From positions 11,533,498 to 11,597,497 of the forward strand of contig CM042092.1 in NCBI GenBank assembly GCA_023512835.1: a DNA stretch of 64,000 nt. The letters are read 5' to 3'. The notes beneath the pieces are model-generated. The model was not told the DNA's origin. It saw only the letters and a list, made by a program, of their open reading frames with translations, and ran no database searches. This document shows, piece after piece, positions 1-12,800 of this stretch. Numbering within the stretch: position 1 is the stretch's first letter; each line of letters begins with the position of its first letter. A program made the position numbers and the translations under genes. This DNA comes from Taxillus chinensis (taxonomy: Eukaryota; Streptophyta; Magnoliopsida; Santalales; Loranthaceae).

Positions 1-655
1 ATAAAATCAAGACATATGCCTTCCCAAATTTGTGATGGTATTGGTAATGGTTACAGAAGGCCACCAGATTTTCTGGTGTGGTGGGGTGATACTTGGCACG
101 TTGACATGTCTGTGATGGGATTTTGTATATGTTGGTGTACCGTCTTTTTCAGCTGAGACCAATAGAATTGAGATGAAATTATGTTGGGGGAAGGGCTTCA
201 CTTTTGATAAACTTTAGTGGATAGGGGTCTTAGTGGCGAGGCGAGTAGATGTCCATTGTACAAATGCTTGGGGGAACATATCAACCACCTTCTCTTGCAT
301 TGCTTGTGGCCCTATGCAATTTTTGGCATTTTGTGGGTGTATTAGGAACAGGTGGCCCTGGACATTTAGTTTTGGAATGGTTTGAAGGGGAAGCTGTAGG
401 GCAAGATTGTTCACACATGCTGTTACATTGGCTGTTTTATAGGTGATGAGGAAGAAGTGGAATTGTCAGATTTTTGAGGGGGTTGAAACTAAAATTCGTC
501 GGGTGAAGATAGTTTTGTGGGCTTTTGTGTTTGATGTAGCGGCATGATATAATTTCTATGTTCAGGATGGCTTCCTTGATTTTTCTTTTTCTTGGACTTT
601 GTAGTTTCTCACCATTTCTTAAATAACGTCTTGATTTGTTGATTAAAAAAGAAAA
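1..655 (+). mobile_element. LINE 3' fragment (zf-RVT)
   Basis: The plus strand reads RCPLYKCLGEHINHLLLHCL (zf-RVT: C..C....E...HL..HC) and WNCQIFEGVETKIRRVKIVL (the N.RIFEG segment), with stops between. It ends in an A-rich tail near 645-660. The upstream end is outside the window. Confidence 0.75.
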
Positions 656-975
656 GAAAAGCAATCTTTGTAAGTTTTCTTCTCTTCTTTAACATGCTTC
701 CGACCTTATCATATGGTCCCGACTCTTCTCTCTCTTTTAAACCCTAGTGGCAACACCACTCCTTGTAACATTAGCACCATGACTTCTCTCCGCCCTCAAT
801 TTTGGGACTGTTTGCCTTATTCTTCACCGTTCACAACCTTCTGCACCAATTGGGATCTTTTCGTCTCCCTCAGTCCATGATTCCTTGGTCGTTCATCTCT
901 TCCTTTTGATTTAAAAGGGGCGACACTTATTTTTTGGTAGCTAACTTCTTCCACACACGACTCTATTTTTGAATT
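656..975. other. Spacer before the copia relic
   Basis: Pyrimidine-rich DNA, possibly copia leader or LTR, but I see no LTR terminus. Confidence 0.4.
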
Positions 976-979
976 GAGA

Positions 980-3715
980 TATGAGATATCCATTTCTTGT
1001 CTTGCTGAATGATATTGTTGAAGGTAAGGCCCTGGCTATTTCACATGGTGTTGTAGAGAATCTCTGTTCTACTCCTCGATTCACAGATCAAAAACTTGAT
1101 GGGATGAATTATTTTAAGTGGAAAACGATCATTTATGTGGTTCTTTGCGGGCAGAAGACCTATTTATATCTTACGGAGTCGCTCTCAACAGTAAAGCTCA
1201 AAGGTTGTGTATGAGGCTTGGATGGATGTGGATGCTCAAGGTGTTGATCAACTTTACAGTTCAATGGATCCTAAAAGCATATATATTGTTTGGCATCTGG
1301 ATACCGCGTGTGAGGTATGAGAATAATTGGCTGGCTATTCTTAATTCTGGGGAATAATTGTTGCCTTTTTGGTTGGTTCACTACACGAGCATGCCACTGC
1401 CTGTGCTCAGTTTCTCTCTAATTCTGAAGTCACCTCTTTTTTAGATAACTTTTCAAGGGTACTCCGGTGTGCTCAAGAGAGCTCCTTATTATCTATCACA
1501 GTCTTGGTGGCCACTTACACTGTTCTTGTTGTGGTCGACAAAATCACACTATGGAGACGCATCCCTGGCCGCTTCCTGTGTCCAAGGTATGTTGCTTGTC
1601 TTACAGTAACTCAGTGGAAATTGGGTAATTAACTCTGGGGTATCAGGTCACACCAAGGGCCATCTAGGTATCTTGCATAACTACTCTGCATCAGCTAATT
1701 TTTCTGCAATCAACATTGCTACTGGGTCCAAAACACTACTAGCTGGGGGTGGGATGGAAAATCCTACCCATCCTATCTCTTTATCTACTATGCTCCATAT
1801 TCCTGGTTCTCCATTCAATTGATTACTTGTGAGTTAGATCAGACAACTTAATTGTGCATTATTATTTTCCATTGATTACTGTACTTTGCTGGATCCTTTG
1901 ACATAGAAGGAGATTTGTAGGGGATGTATTCATTGGGGGCTTATGTACTCACCACTACTCCAATTGTGTGTTTTACTCTTTCCACCGCCTCCCTTGATAT
2001 GCCATTCCAAGTATGACTATCCAACTATCTTTAGTCTTCAAAAAATGTGTCTATCCTTATCTTCCCTTTACGATTTATTCTACGACTTGTATGAGTTCAC
2101 AAAACTTCGTGTATCTAACCTGTCCAATGCTAGAGAAACTCTTGCTTCTTTATGTTTAGGTTATTATAATGCTCAGGGTCGATTTCATGTAACAACCAAA
2201 CATGGCTTTCACAATTTTGTTTCCTTTGGATAATTATTCACATGTCATTTGGATTTATGTCTAATGAAAGATTGTTTGGAAATTCTCTTTATATTTCGTG
2301 CGTATTTGGTTGAGGTCAAAACTTATTTTGGTTTAACAATTTGTGCCCTTAGCAGTGATCATGCTCATGAATACATATTATGTTCTTTCAATCAGTATTT
2401 AATTTAGGATGGTATCATTTATCAAGCTTCTTATCCTATACACTCCAACATATTGGTGTTGCCAGTCTCAAAGATCGTCATATTGTAGAGGTTGCTTGGG
2501 CACTCTTGTTCCATTTTCATGTTCCTTTTATTTCTTGGGGTGTTGCTATCAAAACTGCATGTAATTTGATTAATCAACAACCTTATTTTGTCTTTCGTGT
2601 TGGAACACCTCATGCCTTTCTTTTCTTTGGCTGTGATTCCTCTCCACTTCCAATACATATATCTGGTTGTGTCAGCTATGTTCAAGACATTTATCCCTAC
2701 ATTGCCAAGGTAGATCATCATGCACTTAAATGCCTCTTTATGATTTATTCTATTTCTTGTGTTCGGAAATGTTATTGTTGCTATGCACAAGAAAATACAT
2801 GCCTTGGACATTCATCCTACTTGGGATCTTGTGCCCCTACCTTAGGGCTGGACTCTATTAGATGTAAATGGCTTTATGTGGGACTAGTAGTGTGCATTTC
2901 CCCATCTATAGCCTTAAAGCTCAGCATGCTGATAGCATGCGCTCATGTGGGTTTATGATCTAAATGTCATTGGTTCTATCACCATAAAGCTCAACTTATT
3001 GCTAAGGGTATATTCAAGTTTATGGAGTAGACTATCATGATACTTTCTCTTTTGTATATAAGATGGAGTCTATTTGATTATTGTTATTAATGAATGCTGT
3101 TTATCACTAAACTAATGTCAAAAAAAGTCTCCTCTGTGATGATTTTCTTTAGGAAGTATATATGGAGCAACTTCCAAGGGAGAGTCTTGGGTGTGTCATT
3201 TGTATAAGTTCTTATATGGGTTTAAGTAGTCACCTTATGTCTTTTTGGGAGGTTTAATGAGGCTGTTATGGAATTTGGCCCTCAAGTTGAGAGTGATCAC
3301 TTCATGCTTTATAAAATTTTGCTCATGAGAATATTATCCTCATTATGTTGATGAAGGCACAACCTTAAAGACTTTTCTCCAATTGTGGTATGGAGCTTTG
3401 AGATTTTTTTTTGGGATTGAGGTTGCTTAATCACCCAAGGGTATCATCATTTCTCAATGTTGGTATGTTATAGATTTGTTGTCTGAGATAAATATGATTG
3501 GTTTTATTTTATTTTTATCCAAAGATAGATGTGCTTGATGCAAAACCATTCCTATATTTTCAATCATGTAGTTATATCTTGGTGAAGGTTCCTTTCGGTA
3601 GATCACATGAGATATTGAAGACTAGTGGGAAAATTGAACTATCTTGTGGTCATATAACTTGATATTACTTTTTTGTTAGTATGGTTAGGCAATTTATGTC
3701 CTTGCCAGGGACACC
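980..3715 (+). mobile_element. Ty1-copia retrotransposon relic
   Basis: In order on the plus strand and across many frames: gag start (FTDQKLDGMNYFKWK), protease-like MENPTHPISLSTMLHIPGSP, integrase remnants (GLTICALSSDHAHEY, 2330-2640), the linker LDIHPTWDLVPLP, reverse transcriptase (HHKAQLIAKG, FGRFNEAVMEFG, SDHFMLYKILL) and MVRQFMSLPGTP. There are stops and frameshifts throughout, so it is dead. The LINE copy at 3719 truncates it. Confidence 0.85.
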
Positions 3716-3718
3716 ATA

Positions 3719-4720
3719 GTTTTTTTACAAGTAAAAGAAATTTTATCGAGAAAATAGCGCCCCTAAGATGTGCACGAATAACAAAATAGCAACAACTAGC
3801 TCAAAAGTATCAATTATTTACATCTCACATGGAGGAAAAACATATCTCACCTGAAACATACAATCAGTCCCCAAAAAACGAAAAAAAAAAACAATAGAGA
3901 GCTCGGTAACAGATCGCTCCCGGTTATCAAACACATGCGCGTTCCGCTCTCACTAAAGACTCTACAAAAGGCAATGAGGGACAGCCTGCCAAACCACTGA
4001 ACGCCGCCATGCACCCCCTATCCAACACACAAACAAGACACGAAGGGATGAAGACATCACTCATGGGAGGCCAAACAAGCCCAAGACCATATCCCACGAC
4101 CCCCTAACATAAGGGTAGTGAATAAATAAATGATCTACACACTTCGCGGAAGCCTTCCACATGTAATACTGGCTAACAAGAGCAAAATCCATCCACCTCA
4201 AATGATCAGCAGTCAAAATCTTGCCTAGGACTGCGGTCCAAGAGAAGAAAGCAACTCTAGATAGAACTCGCACCTTCCAAACACACCACCAAGAAAAGCT
4301 CTCAGGGTAGGCATGAGAAGGGAGTGAAAGCTTTGAACTTGGTAGCTACGCTCCCGATTGGATCACCAACATATCCTATCCATGTCGGACCTCGTAAAGG
4401 GAGCTGAATACAATATGTCAAAAAAAGAGGAGAAAACATTCAATTTCCAATCTTGCGCAGCGTGCAAAAAAGTTACCTCCCATTTCATGATAGGACCCTA
4501 ACGACAGTGAACATCGGCCACAAAAGCATTAGGAGAACATGCAAGCATAAACAGCTCCGGGTAAACAAGCTCCAAGGGAAAATCAACACACCAAGTAACA
4601 TGCCAAAAACGGATAGAAGCACCATCCCCCAACTCAAACACCACAAACCGAGAGAAAGAGTCCCACTCCACATGAATGAATTTTCATAATCCCATGCGAT
4701 GAGGGCCACAATGCATCAAG
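3719..4720 (-). mobile_element. LINE 3' fragment (zf-RVT)
   Basis: Starts with a T run at the low-coordinate end, so it is minus-oriented. The minus-strand frame at 4061-4273 reads RVLSRVAFFSWTAVLGKILT and [20 protein letters not shown], the zf-RVT domain. Same family as 11125-11990. Confidence 0.8.
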
Positions 4721-4754
4721 GATATCCATCACTCCAAACCGCCACAACCTGTCT

Positions 4755-5035
4755 TCTTGCCGATAGTCCATCCTCCTCCTCTTTTCTATTTTGCTTTTTT
4801 CTTTGCACACATGTCATGCTTGACGTTGCACCAACTATCGAGTCTGTTGACACCTTTGTTGACTTGCTGTTGATTGCCGGATTATGGGAATTTGCTTCTC
4901 TATTTTTCTTCTCTTGTGCTCACGCATGCTCGATAGTGTGCTTTGCCAACTTGCTGCCAATCGCCAGAATCTTTCTCAGTTTTTCTATTTTTCTTCTTGT
5001 TCTTATGTGCTCACTCATGCTCGACACTATGCTTT
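4755..5035. repeat. Three degenerate tandem units of about 90 bp
   Basis: Units begin at about 4755, 4864 and 4950 and share cttgc.g...tcgcc, a tttctatttttcttct core and tgctcac.catgctcga. They are diverged. Downstream 5036-5450 is AT-rich with no feature. Confidence 0.5.
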
Positions 5036-5454
5036 AATGTGGTATGTGTTTTATTTGATGTTTATTTATTTATTATTCTGCTTAAAATTTATTTAAATTC
5101 ACTGTTTTATTCTTGTTGACGCTGTGTTTTATTCTTGTTTATGTTAGTGTTTTTTCTGTGACATAGTGCTGAGACTCTTTAAAATTTAATACCATGTTTT
5201 TTTAGCTACGGTAAGTAAATTAAGATTTGCCGCTGCGGCTGCTGTGTAAATTAAGAATAGCCGCTATGTAAATTAAGTAAATTTAAGATGACATATGTAT
5301 TTTTTTAATAAATTTATGAGTATTTAATTTAATAAATTAATTAATAGGCACTTTCAGAGGAGGTATATATATAATTAGACAGTTTAATAGTTGCTGCGTT
5401 ATTTAATAAATTTATTAATGATAAGTATTTTTTTAAATTTACAGTCTTTGGTGA

Positions 5455-6470
5455 AGGGTGATTATACTATCTTTGGTGAATGATCACTTAGAGTGGATCT
5501 CGATGATATCGAGGCTCTCTGGTGGAGTGGTTTCTTGGAAGTGTTTGGGGCTGAATTGAGAATGTTTACTTTATTTTGATTCTTGGAAGTTAGGTGGTGG
5601 CTTTACCGTTTCATGTTGGCATGATCTATGGGGTGGGTAGATACCTTTGAGGGAGATGTTCCTAGAGGTGCCCCGTTTGGCTCTGGATAAGGAGGCAACA
5701 ATTGATCGTTATTGGGATAGTGGTGAGTGGGATGTCACTTTTGCTGGTAATGCCCATGATTGGGAGGTTTACTAGTTTTTGGCTTTCATCAGGGAGTTGT
5801 ATATCAGTGTCATTATAGAGGGGCAGCCAGATTTAGTGATTTGGCAAAGGAGGGAGGCACGTTCTCTATTAGCAGCTATTTCCTTGTGAAATCCAGATGG
5901 GATTGAATCTGTGTACCAATGTGCGCAAGTGGAGATGAATTTGGAAAGCTAAAGTCCTTCTTAGAGTAGCTTTTTTCTCTTGGGAAGCTGCCTTGGGTGA
6001 GGACCTCACTTTTGACCAACTCCAAAGTAGAGGTATTTTGTGATGAGCCAGTCTTTAATATGCAAGGTTGCGGGAGAGTACATTGATCATCTTCTTCTTC
6101 ACTGTACTTGAGCTAGCCATATTTTGAGTATGATATACTCGCTACTTGGGATTAAGTGGGCCCATCAGGGTACCATGGGCGATGAGCTAGAGGCGTGGCA
6201 TAAACTTAGGGGGCCTTACTGATCAAGGGATCTTTGTAGAGCTATTGGCAGTTTTTTGTGTGCTTTCGTAGGAGACGAATAATCGAATTTATAATGGTTG
6301 AAAGAATTTGGATCTCCAAGTGAAAGGAAAGTTGTGGGCTTTGTTTTTGGATATCGCGGGTTGTTGTAATGTTTCATGTTTTGATAGGATTTTGGATAAC
6401 TCATTTTCTTGTACGCTGTAGCTTTTGCAACTTTCTTGTTGGTTAATAAAATATTTTTTTCCCTAAAAAT
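5455..6470 (+). mobile_element. LINE 3' fragment (zf-RVT)
   Basis: The plus strand reads IWKAKVLLRVAFFSWEAALG, EDLTFDQLQSRGIL and later NNRIYNG..VKGKLWALFLDIAG, the zf-RVT end of a plant LINE. It ends near 6470 with ttggttaataaaatatttttt. Decayed, and within the large intron upstream of the first visible TPP2 exon. Confidence 0.75.
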
Positions 6471-6714
6471 AAACAAAATTTTAGACTTGTAATCAATCAC
6501 TAAACACATTTTTTATTGGTATTTTGGATTGATAATATGAGGAGGCAGCTGGAATGAGATTTATTTGGTTTCTCACTTCAATAATAGTATGGAGTTTTCT
6601 TCTGTTCCTGCCTTCCTGGACATATTGCTTTCTTGTACTGCTTTATTTAAATGTTGTCTTTTGTCAACTTTTTCTGATTCTTACTGTTTATAAAGTTTTT
6701 GTTAAGTTGTCCAG

Positions 6715-6801
6715 AAACATGCCAAAGTGGAGGATTCAAAATTGAAAAGAACACGCAAAGATTTGCAAGACAGAATTGATGTATTGCAGAAGCAAGCGGA
6801 T
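6715..6801 (+). CDS. TPP2: TPP2 exon (window exon 1)
   Basis: 29 codons from KHAKVED to VLQKQAD, between a tccag acceptor and a GTGAGT donor. This charged helical stretch belongs to the plant insertion between the catalytic Asp and His. It is the first TPP2 exon visible; earlier exons must lie before position 1. Confidence 0.93.
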
Positions 6802-9800
6802 GTGAGTTAAAAGAAGTTGGTCTTTCGCCTTGCTAATTATCATGTTACTTTTTGCATATTAATTTCTCTATGTTTTAGAGTTATGAGGACAGGGGGCCTA
6901 TTATAGATGCTGTGGTGTGGCATGATGGAGATCTGTGGAGGGTTGCTCTTGACACACAGAGTCTTGAGGATGATCCTGAATGTGGGAAGCTATCCAACTT
7001 TGTACCTCTAACTAATTACAGGTGTATACAACATGCTAGTGTGGATGTGTTGATTGTTGAGTTTTCTTTCAGATTCAGTATGATAAGTTTTATCCTAGTT
7101 GGTTGTGAAATTTTTATATTATTTAGTTACCTATGAATTCTTGACTTTGGCAAATGTTAATCTGTACAGATTTGATCACAAATTTGGTGTGTTCAGCAAA
7201 TTAGATGCTTGCACATTCGCTGTTAATGTGTATAATGAAGGGAATATATTGAGTATTGTAACAGATAGCTCTCCTCATGGCACCCATGTTGCTGGTATTG
7301 CTGCTGCTTTCCACCCAAAGGTAGCATATTATTGTTCTAAGAAAGTTATAGCGCATTTCGATATTTTTGTTCAAAATTCATTTATGGATCAACATGTACA
7401 AAGATGAAGTGAGTACTTGATCTTCTCAAAACATTCTCTACCCTTAAAATGAAATAGCAATTACTCCGTCCACAGGGATATCATCTATTACATATGCCAT
7501 TTGCATGCCTGTGTACCACTACCATATACATAATGTCTATCAATCTTCACAACTCATATTAGGGTAACCAAGAAGAAATGTTAAATAATGGAATGTTTCA
7601 GTGGGGCTTGCAATCCCATCGTTTTTGATTGTGTATTTTAACATACTCTATTCAAAACTCTATTCTAATGCATCATCAATCTTTTCCCAGCATTCTTTTC
7701 ACGAATTAAAATATTTTAGACACTTGTTACTTATGTCAATCCCCCCTTCTTAGTAAAATTTTTTCTATAAGTTTGTCGCTTCTGCCTTATAGGAGCCTCT
7801 CTTAAATGGAGCTGCACCTGGAGCACAAATAGTCTCTTGTAAAATTGGGGACTCACGCTTAGGATCAATGGAAACTGGAACAGGTTTAACTCGAGCATTG
7901 ATAGCTGCTGTAGAGGTTTGTCTTAGGCCTTTGTTCTACTGAATTTATCTATCTAAAATAGCGAAATTTAAAATTTCATTTCCTGGCATTTATCATGTTA
8001 CCATGACACTTTTGTATCATCGGCCATGTAGGTGTAATTATCAGGTTACATGTTTTCCATGGGTATGTGGCTATTTTATTATTCTAAAACCCCAAATTGA
8101 AACCCGTCTTTCCTAAATCACGCCCCCACCTTTGGCAATAATATATTAGTTGATAGTAGAAAAAGGGAAAATGAAGCTGCTTTCTCAATACAATAGGCGA
8201 GTGACGAGATTTTGGAATGGACGAGAACGGGATATCTTGCTATTCTAGTTCCATGTTTTCTAATTCTGTGGGTGAATGGAGTTTCTTCTATGGAGGCATA
8301 CTTCAAATTTAGGAAAACTGCAAAAGAACGCATGGCGTAATGGGCTTTCATGATATAACTGTTGATGATTGTTTAATGTGATTGTCTAATTTATGTTTGT
8401 GGCTTTTAGTAATTTATGCATAGCCTTATACTTTGGAATCATAATGAAGACTGGGCCACACACACATTTACTCATGTTGTCGTGTTGAAAATAACAGAAC
8501 AATGATAGGTAATATCGTAAATTTCTATGTAGTTGAGGGTTCAGTGGGCTTCAAGAATTTCTCAAGTGATTCAGCGGGCTCGAAGTAATATTCCATCAAA
8601 TTGCTGTGTTACTTTGTGCCCGTACATTGCAATTGTGCGAGATAAAAATTGTTGGAAAGGATGGAAAAAAATGAGAGCTTGAGTGGGAAAATAGCTTTGG
8701 ACTAAAATTATTAAGGGCGTCTCCTGCAGTTTTTTGATATGAGAAAAATATCTGTCTGGGGTCGTTCCTGACACCATAAACTCAATTTTACCAATGTTGG
8801 TCTGTAGTCCAGATGCATGATGGATTCAACTAATGTATAGGGTAATCTTATATTTATTTCCATTCCTCTGTTTTTTTCCTGCCCACAAACTATGGCTTTA
8901 AAGTTAAGGTGACACTAAGAATTCAGTATCATCCCTTTTGAAAGCAAAAATATTGATGTATTTCTTGGAAATTTGAGAGTTCTTCATGATGAGTCAATGT
9001 GATTATAATTGCTATGCACACATTTCTCTTGCAGCACAAGTGCGATCTGATCAACATGAGTTATGGAGAACCCTCTTTGTTTCCAGACTATGGCCGTTTC
9101 GTTGATCTAGTTAACGAAGTATCCATTGAAGACCTTCAATCTGCCTTTCTTTGACTTTTTATTTTTAGTATTTATCTATCCGTATAATTTCTTTCTCTGT
9201 GCTCTTATTTGTTGGATGGCACTCCCTGACAATGATCTAAGGTTGTGGACAAGCATCGTGTGGTATTTGTCAGCAGTGCTGGCAATGCAGGTCCGGCATT
9301 GAGTACTGTTGGGGCACCTGGTGGCACGAGCTCAAGCATAATTGGGGTTGGTGCATATTTGTCTCCTGCAATGGCTGCCGGTGCTCATCTTGTAGTTGAA
9401 CCCCCTTGTGAAGGGCTTGAGTACACTTGGTATGCTTTCTACCCTTTTGGAAATTAATGCCATCATTTTCGTTTAATCTTGCACAGGAGCCGTATCATTT
9501 TAATAAAAGAAGTTAATGCTATTTATTTAAACTTGAACACACGTAACTGGATGTGATGGGGTGCTCATGCAGGTCTAGTCGAGGGCCAACATCTGATGGA
9601 GATCTTGGTGTCTGTATTAGTGCTCCTGGGGGGGCTATCGCTCCTGTCCCTACATGGACTCTCCAACGACGCATGCTTATGAATGGAACGTCTATGGCAT
9701 CTCCCTCTGCTTGTGGGGGGATTGCATTAGTAATTAGTGCAATGAAGGTTCATTTGCTGTGCCTTTTGTTTTATAATTTTATAACTTTTTCACCGTGGCC

Positions 9801-12800
9801 TCATATGACTGGGTTCATGTGTTGAAAATATGTTTAAGCTTCTAATGGTGACTATGCAGGCTGAAGGTATCGTCGTGAGTCCTTACAACGTACGGAGAGC
9901 TCTTGAAAATACATGTGTTTCTGTGGGCAGGTTGCCTGAGGATAAATTATCAACTGGACAAGGACTCATGCAAGTTGACAAGTTAGATATGCACCATGTT
10001 CATTTCTTATTTTCTACATTCAAAACAGAGAAAGTAATAGGCAAATTAGATTAATAATTAATTCTATGACAGGGCACACGAGTATATTCAGAGGTCCCAA
10101 AGCTTTCCAGCCATTTGTTATCAAATAAAAATCAACCAATCAGGCAACTCAAGTAGGTTTATGTTGTCTCTCTTTCCCCACCTTAAACTGATTGCTGTTT
10201 TCCATGCATTAGTTAAAATTTGTGTGCTATAATTCTTTGTGATTAAAATTTGGCTTGTAATTTTGTTGCATATTAAGGTTATGGAGTTGGGATACCATTA
10301 ATTTAGTTTCCTGACTAAATTTTTGCCCCTTCATATTTTTAAACATATAAACATTTGAATTTATTACAAGCAAGCACATAACATAAAAAGACCCAAAACT
10401 TGCTGCTCTAATGCTTATGTGTCGGTGTGTTTGTGTTGAAAGAGAGAAAAAATTTTAGACGCCCAAGTTCATAGTAAAGCTAGATAAAATTTGCATAGTT
10501 TTAACGTGAAAAGAAATTGTGTTTATACTAATTAACACAATGATTTTCATATTTGTAAGGACTAAGGATTATAATTTTTTTTCCAAAGTAAGACTCATTG
10601 AAATTGTTGCTGAATACATGTGGGCTATGATGAATAGTTATAGACTTCTGGGATGCAGGGTCCAGCCAAGATGCAAGTTGGATACAATAGCTTGTTCCTG
10701 CCTTTCTTTATAACATCTTTATTTCCAAAACATGGATGCATTCAGATGTACATAACTGTACGCACGAAAATAACGGACTCAGCAGTCCATTTTGAAATTC
10801 CATAAGAAAGTGAAATTGACAATATGATAGATTCATTGATTTTTTTTTGTTAATAAGATTAGGGAATCAATATTTTTTGGATGGTAAGTTCTAAACCTAT
10901 ATGTCTTTTTTTATGACAGATCAATCATTACGAGGCATCTATCTAAGGGAGGCTAGTGCATGCCATCAGTTAACTGAGGTGAGGGGACTTGATTCTTGTT
11001 TAGCTTACTTTGAAAAATATTTTAATCTTGTATCAGGCATACTGTGATTCTTGACCTCTTTCGGATTTATAGAAGTAGGATATTTGTTCGTTACTCCAAA
11101 AATGTTCTTATATATATATATATAATTTTATTAGAAAAAGATCGCACACAAGAAGTGCACCAAGATCAAGAATACAACAACTAGCTCCAAAGGAATAACC
11201 ATTTATAACTTTTCACATAGATGAAAAACAGATTCTATCTGAAGCATACAACTAGCCCTCAAAGAACAATTAAAAAATGACAGAGAGCTCGACAGCAGAC
11301 CGCTCTTGGTCCTCAAACACGCGCGTTTTGCTCCCGCCAAAAGCTCAACAGAAGGCATCCACAAATGGCTGGCAAACTATCAAACATCGTCTCACACCCC
11401 CTAGCTTAAGGACAGTGAATGAACAAATGGTCCACACACTCCAAGAAAGCCTTACACATGTAAAACCGGCTAACACAAGCAAAATCCCGCTGCCTCAAAT
11501 GATCAGTAGTCAGAGTCTTGCCTAGGACTGTGGTCCGAGTGAAGAAAGCAACTCTAGATGAAACCTGCACCTTCTAAATGCTTCCAAGGAAAGTGCTCAG
11601 TTCGGATAGGCGTGAGAAGGGAGTAAAAACTCCAAACTTGGTGGCCGCGTTTTCGATTTAGGCGCCAACACATCCTATTTGTGTCAGACCTCACAGGAAA
11701 AACCGAATACATGTCAAAAAAAGAAGAAGACGCTTTCAACTCTCAATCATGCATAGCACGCAAAAAAGTCACCTTTCATTTCATGATAGGACTCTGATGA
11801 TAGTGAACATCGGCCACAAAAGTATTAGGAGAACATACAAATTGATATAACTCCAGGTAAATAAGATTTAAGGGAGAATCACCGCATCAAACATCATGCC
11901 AAAAGCAGATAGAAGCACCATCTCCCAACTCAAACACCACAAACTGAGAGAAAGAGACCTACTCCGCATATATAAATATGCATAATTAATGGACGATCTC
12001 ACTCAATGGGGAGTTTTCCATATTTTATGCGATTCGCGATAATGATCCTAATATTGTTTTATGGGTAAGGCTATTGTGTTTACTTCAACAGATAAACATT
12101 ACCACATTTTTATCATTATTAATACTTCAATTTGTAAAATATTTGCCTTGCGAAGTGACCTTTCTTCTTGGATATCATCTACTGATACTTTGTTTTTACT
12201 ATTATATGTATGTTCATCATTAAATTTGTGCATTATCATCTGCTGCCTGGTTTTATCACTTTTTCATCTATATTTAGAATTTCTCATATTATAATTTTAT
12301 CACATACATTTGTATCTGTAATGAATAAAAATCATATGCGTTTTTATTGTGTATTTTCCATCTTCTAGTGGACTGTGTTAATTGAGCCAAAGTTTCATGA
12401 AGATGTGAGTAAATTAGATCAATTGGTTCCCTTCGAGGAGCGTATTGAGTTGCGGTCTTCTGACAAGGCAGTTGTGAGGGCTCCTGAATTTCTCCTCCTT
12501 ACTAACAATGGCCGTTCCTTCAAGTTAGCATTTTTTCACCCTCTTTACTCTTATGTTTGTATGTTTTTTTATTAAATTATTATACAATATGATAATCCAT
12601 TTGGCTGTCGTTTTTATGACTTATTGGTTGTAAGAGATGAGAAGACGAGGCGTCCTTGTGGGCAAGAAGGCAGATAAAGAGAGATTGGTATTAAGAAAAA
12701 TAGGCCAAATGGTTCAATGCCCTACCTACTGGGGCCTTAACCTCATGAATAGAGGCCTGGCTCTTTATTTAACGTGTCACCTTAATTTAATTGATTCCAC

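Noticed and set aside
2380..2958. 192-codon plus-strand open frame
   Set aside because: It overlaps the copia relic in a frame different from the recognisable integrase/reverse transcriptase remnants, and is Cys/Tyr/Phe-rich without a motif; a shadow.
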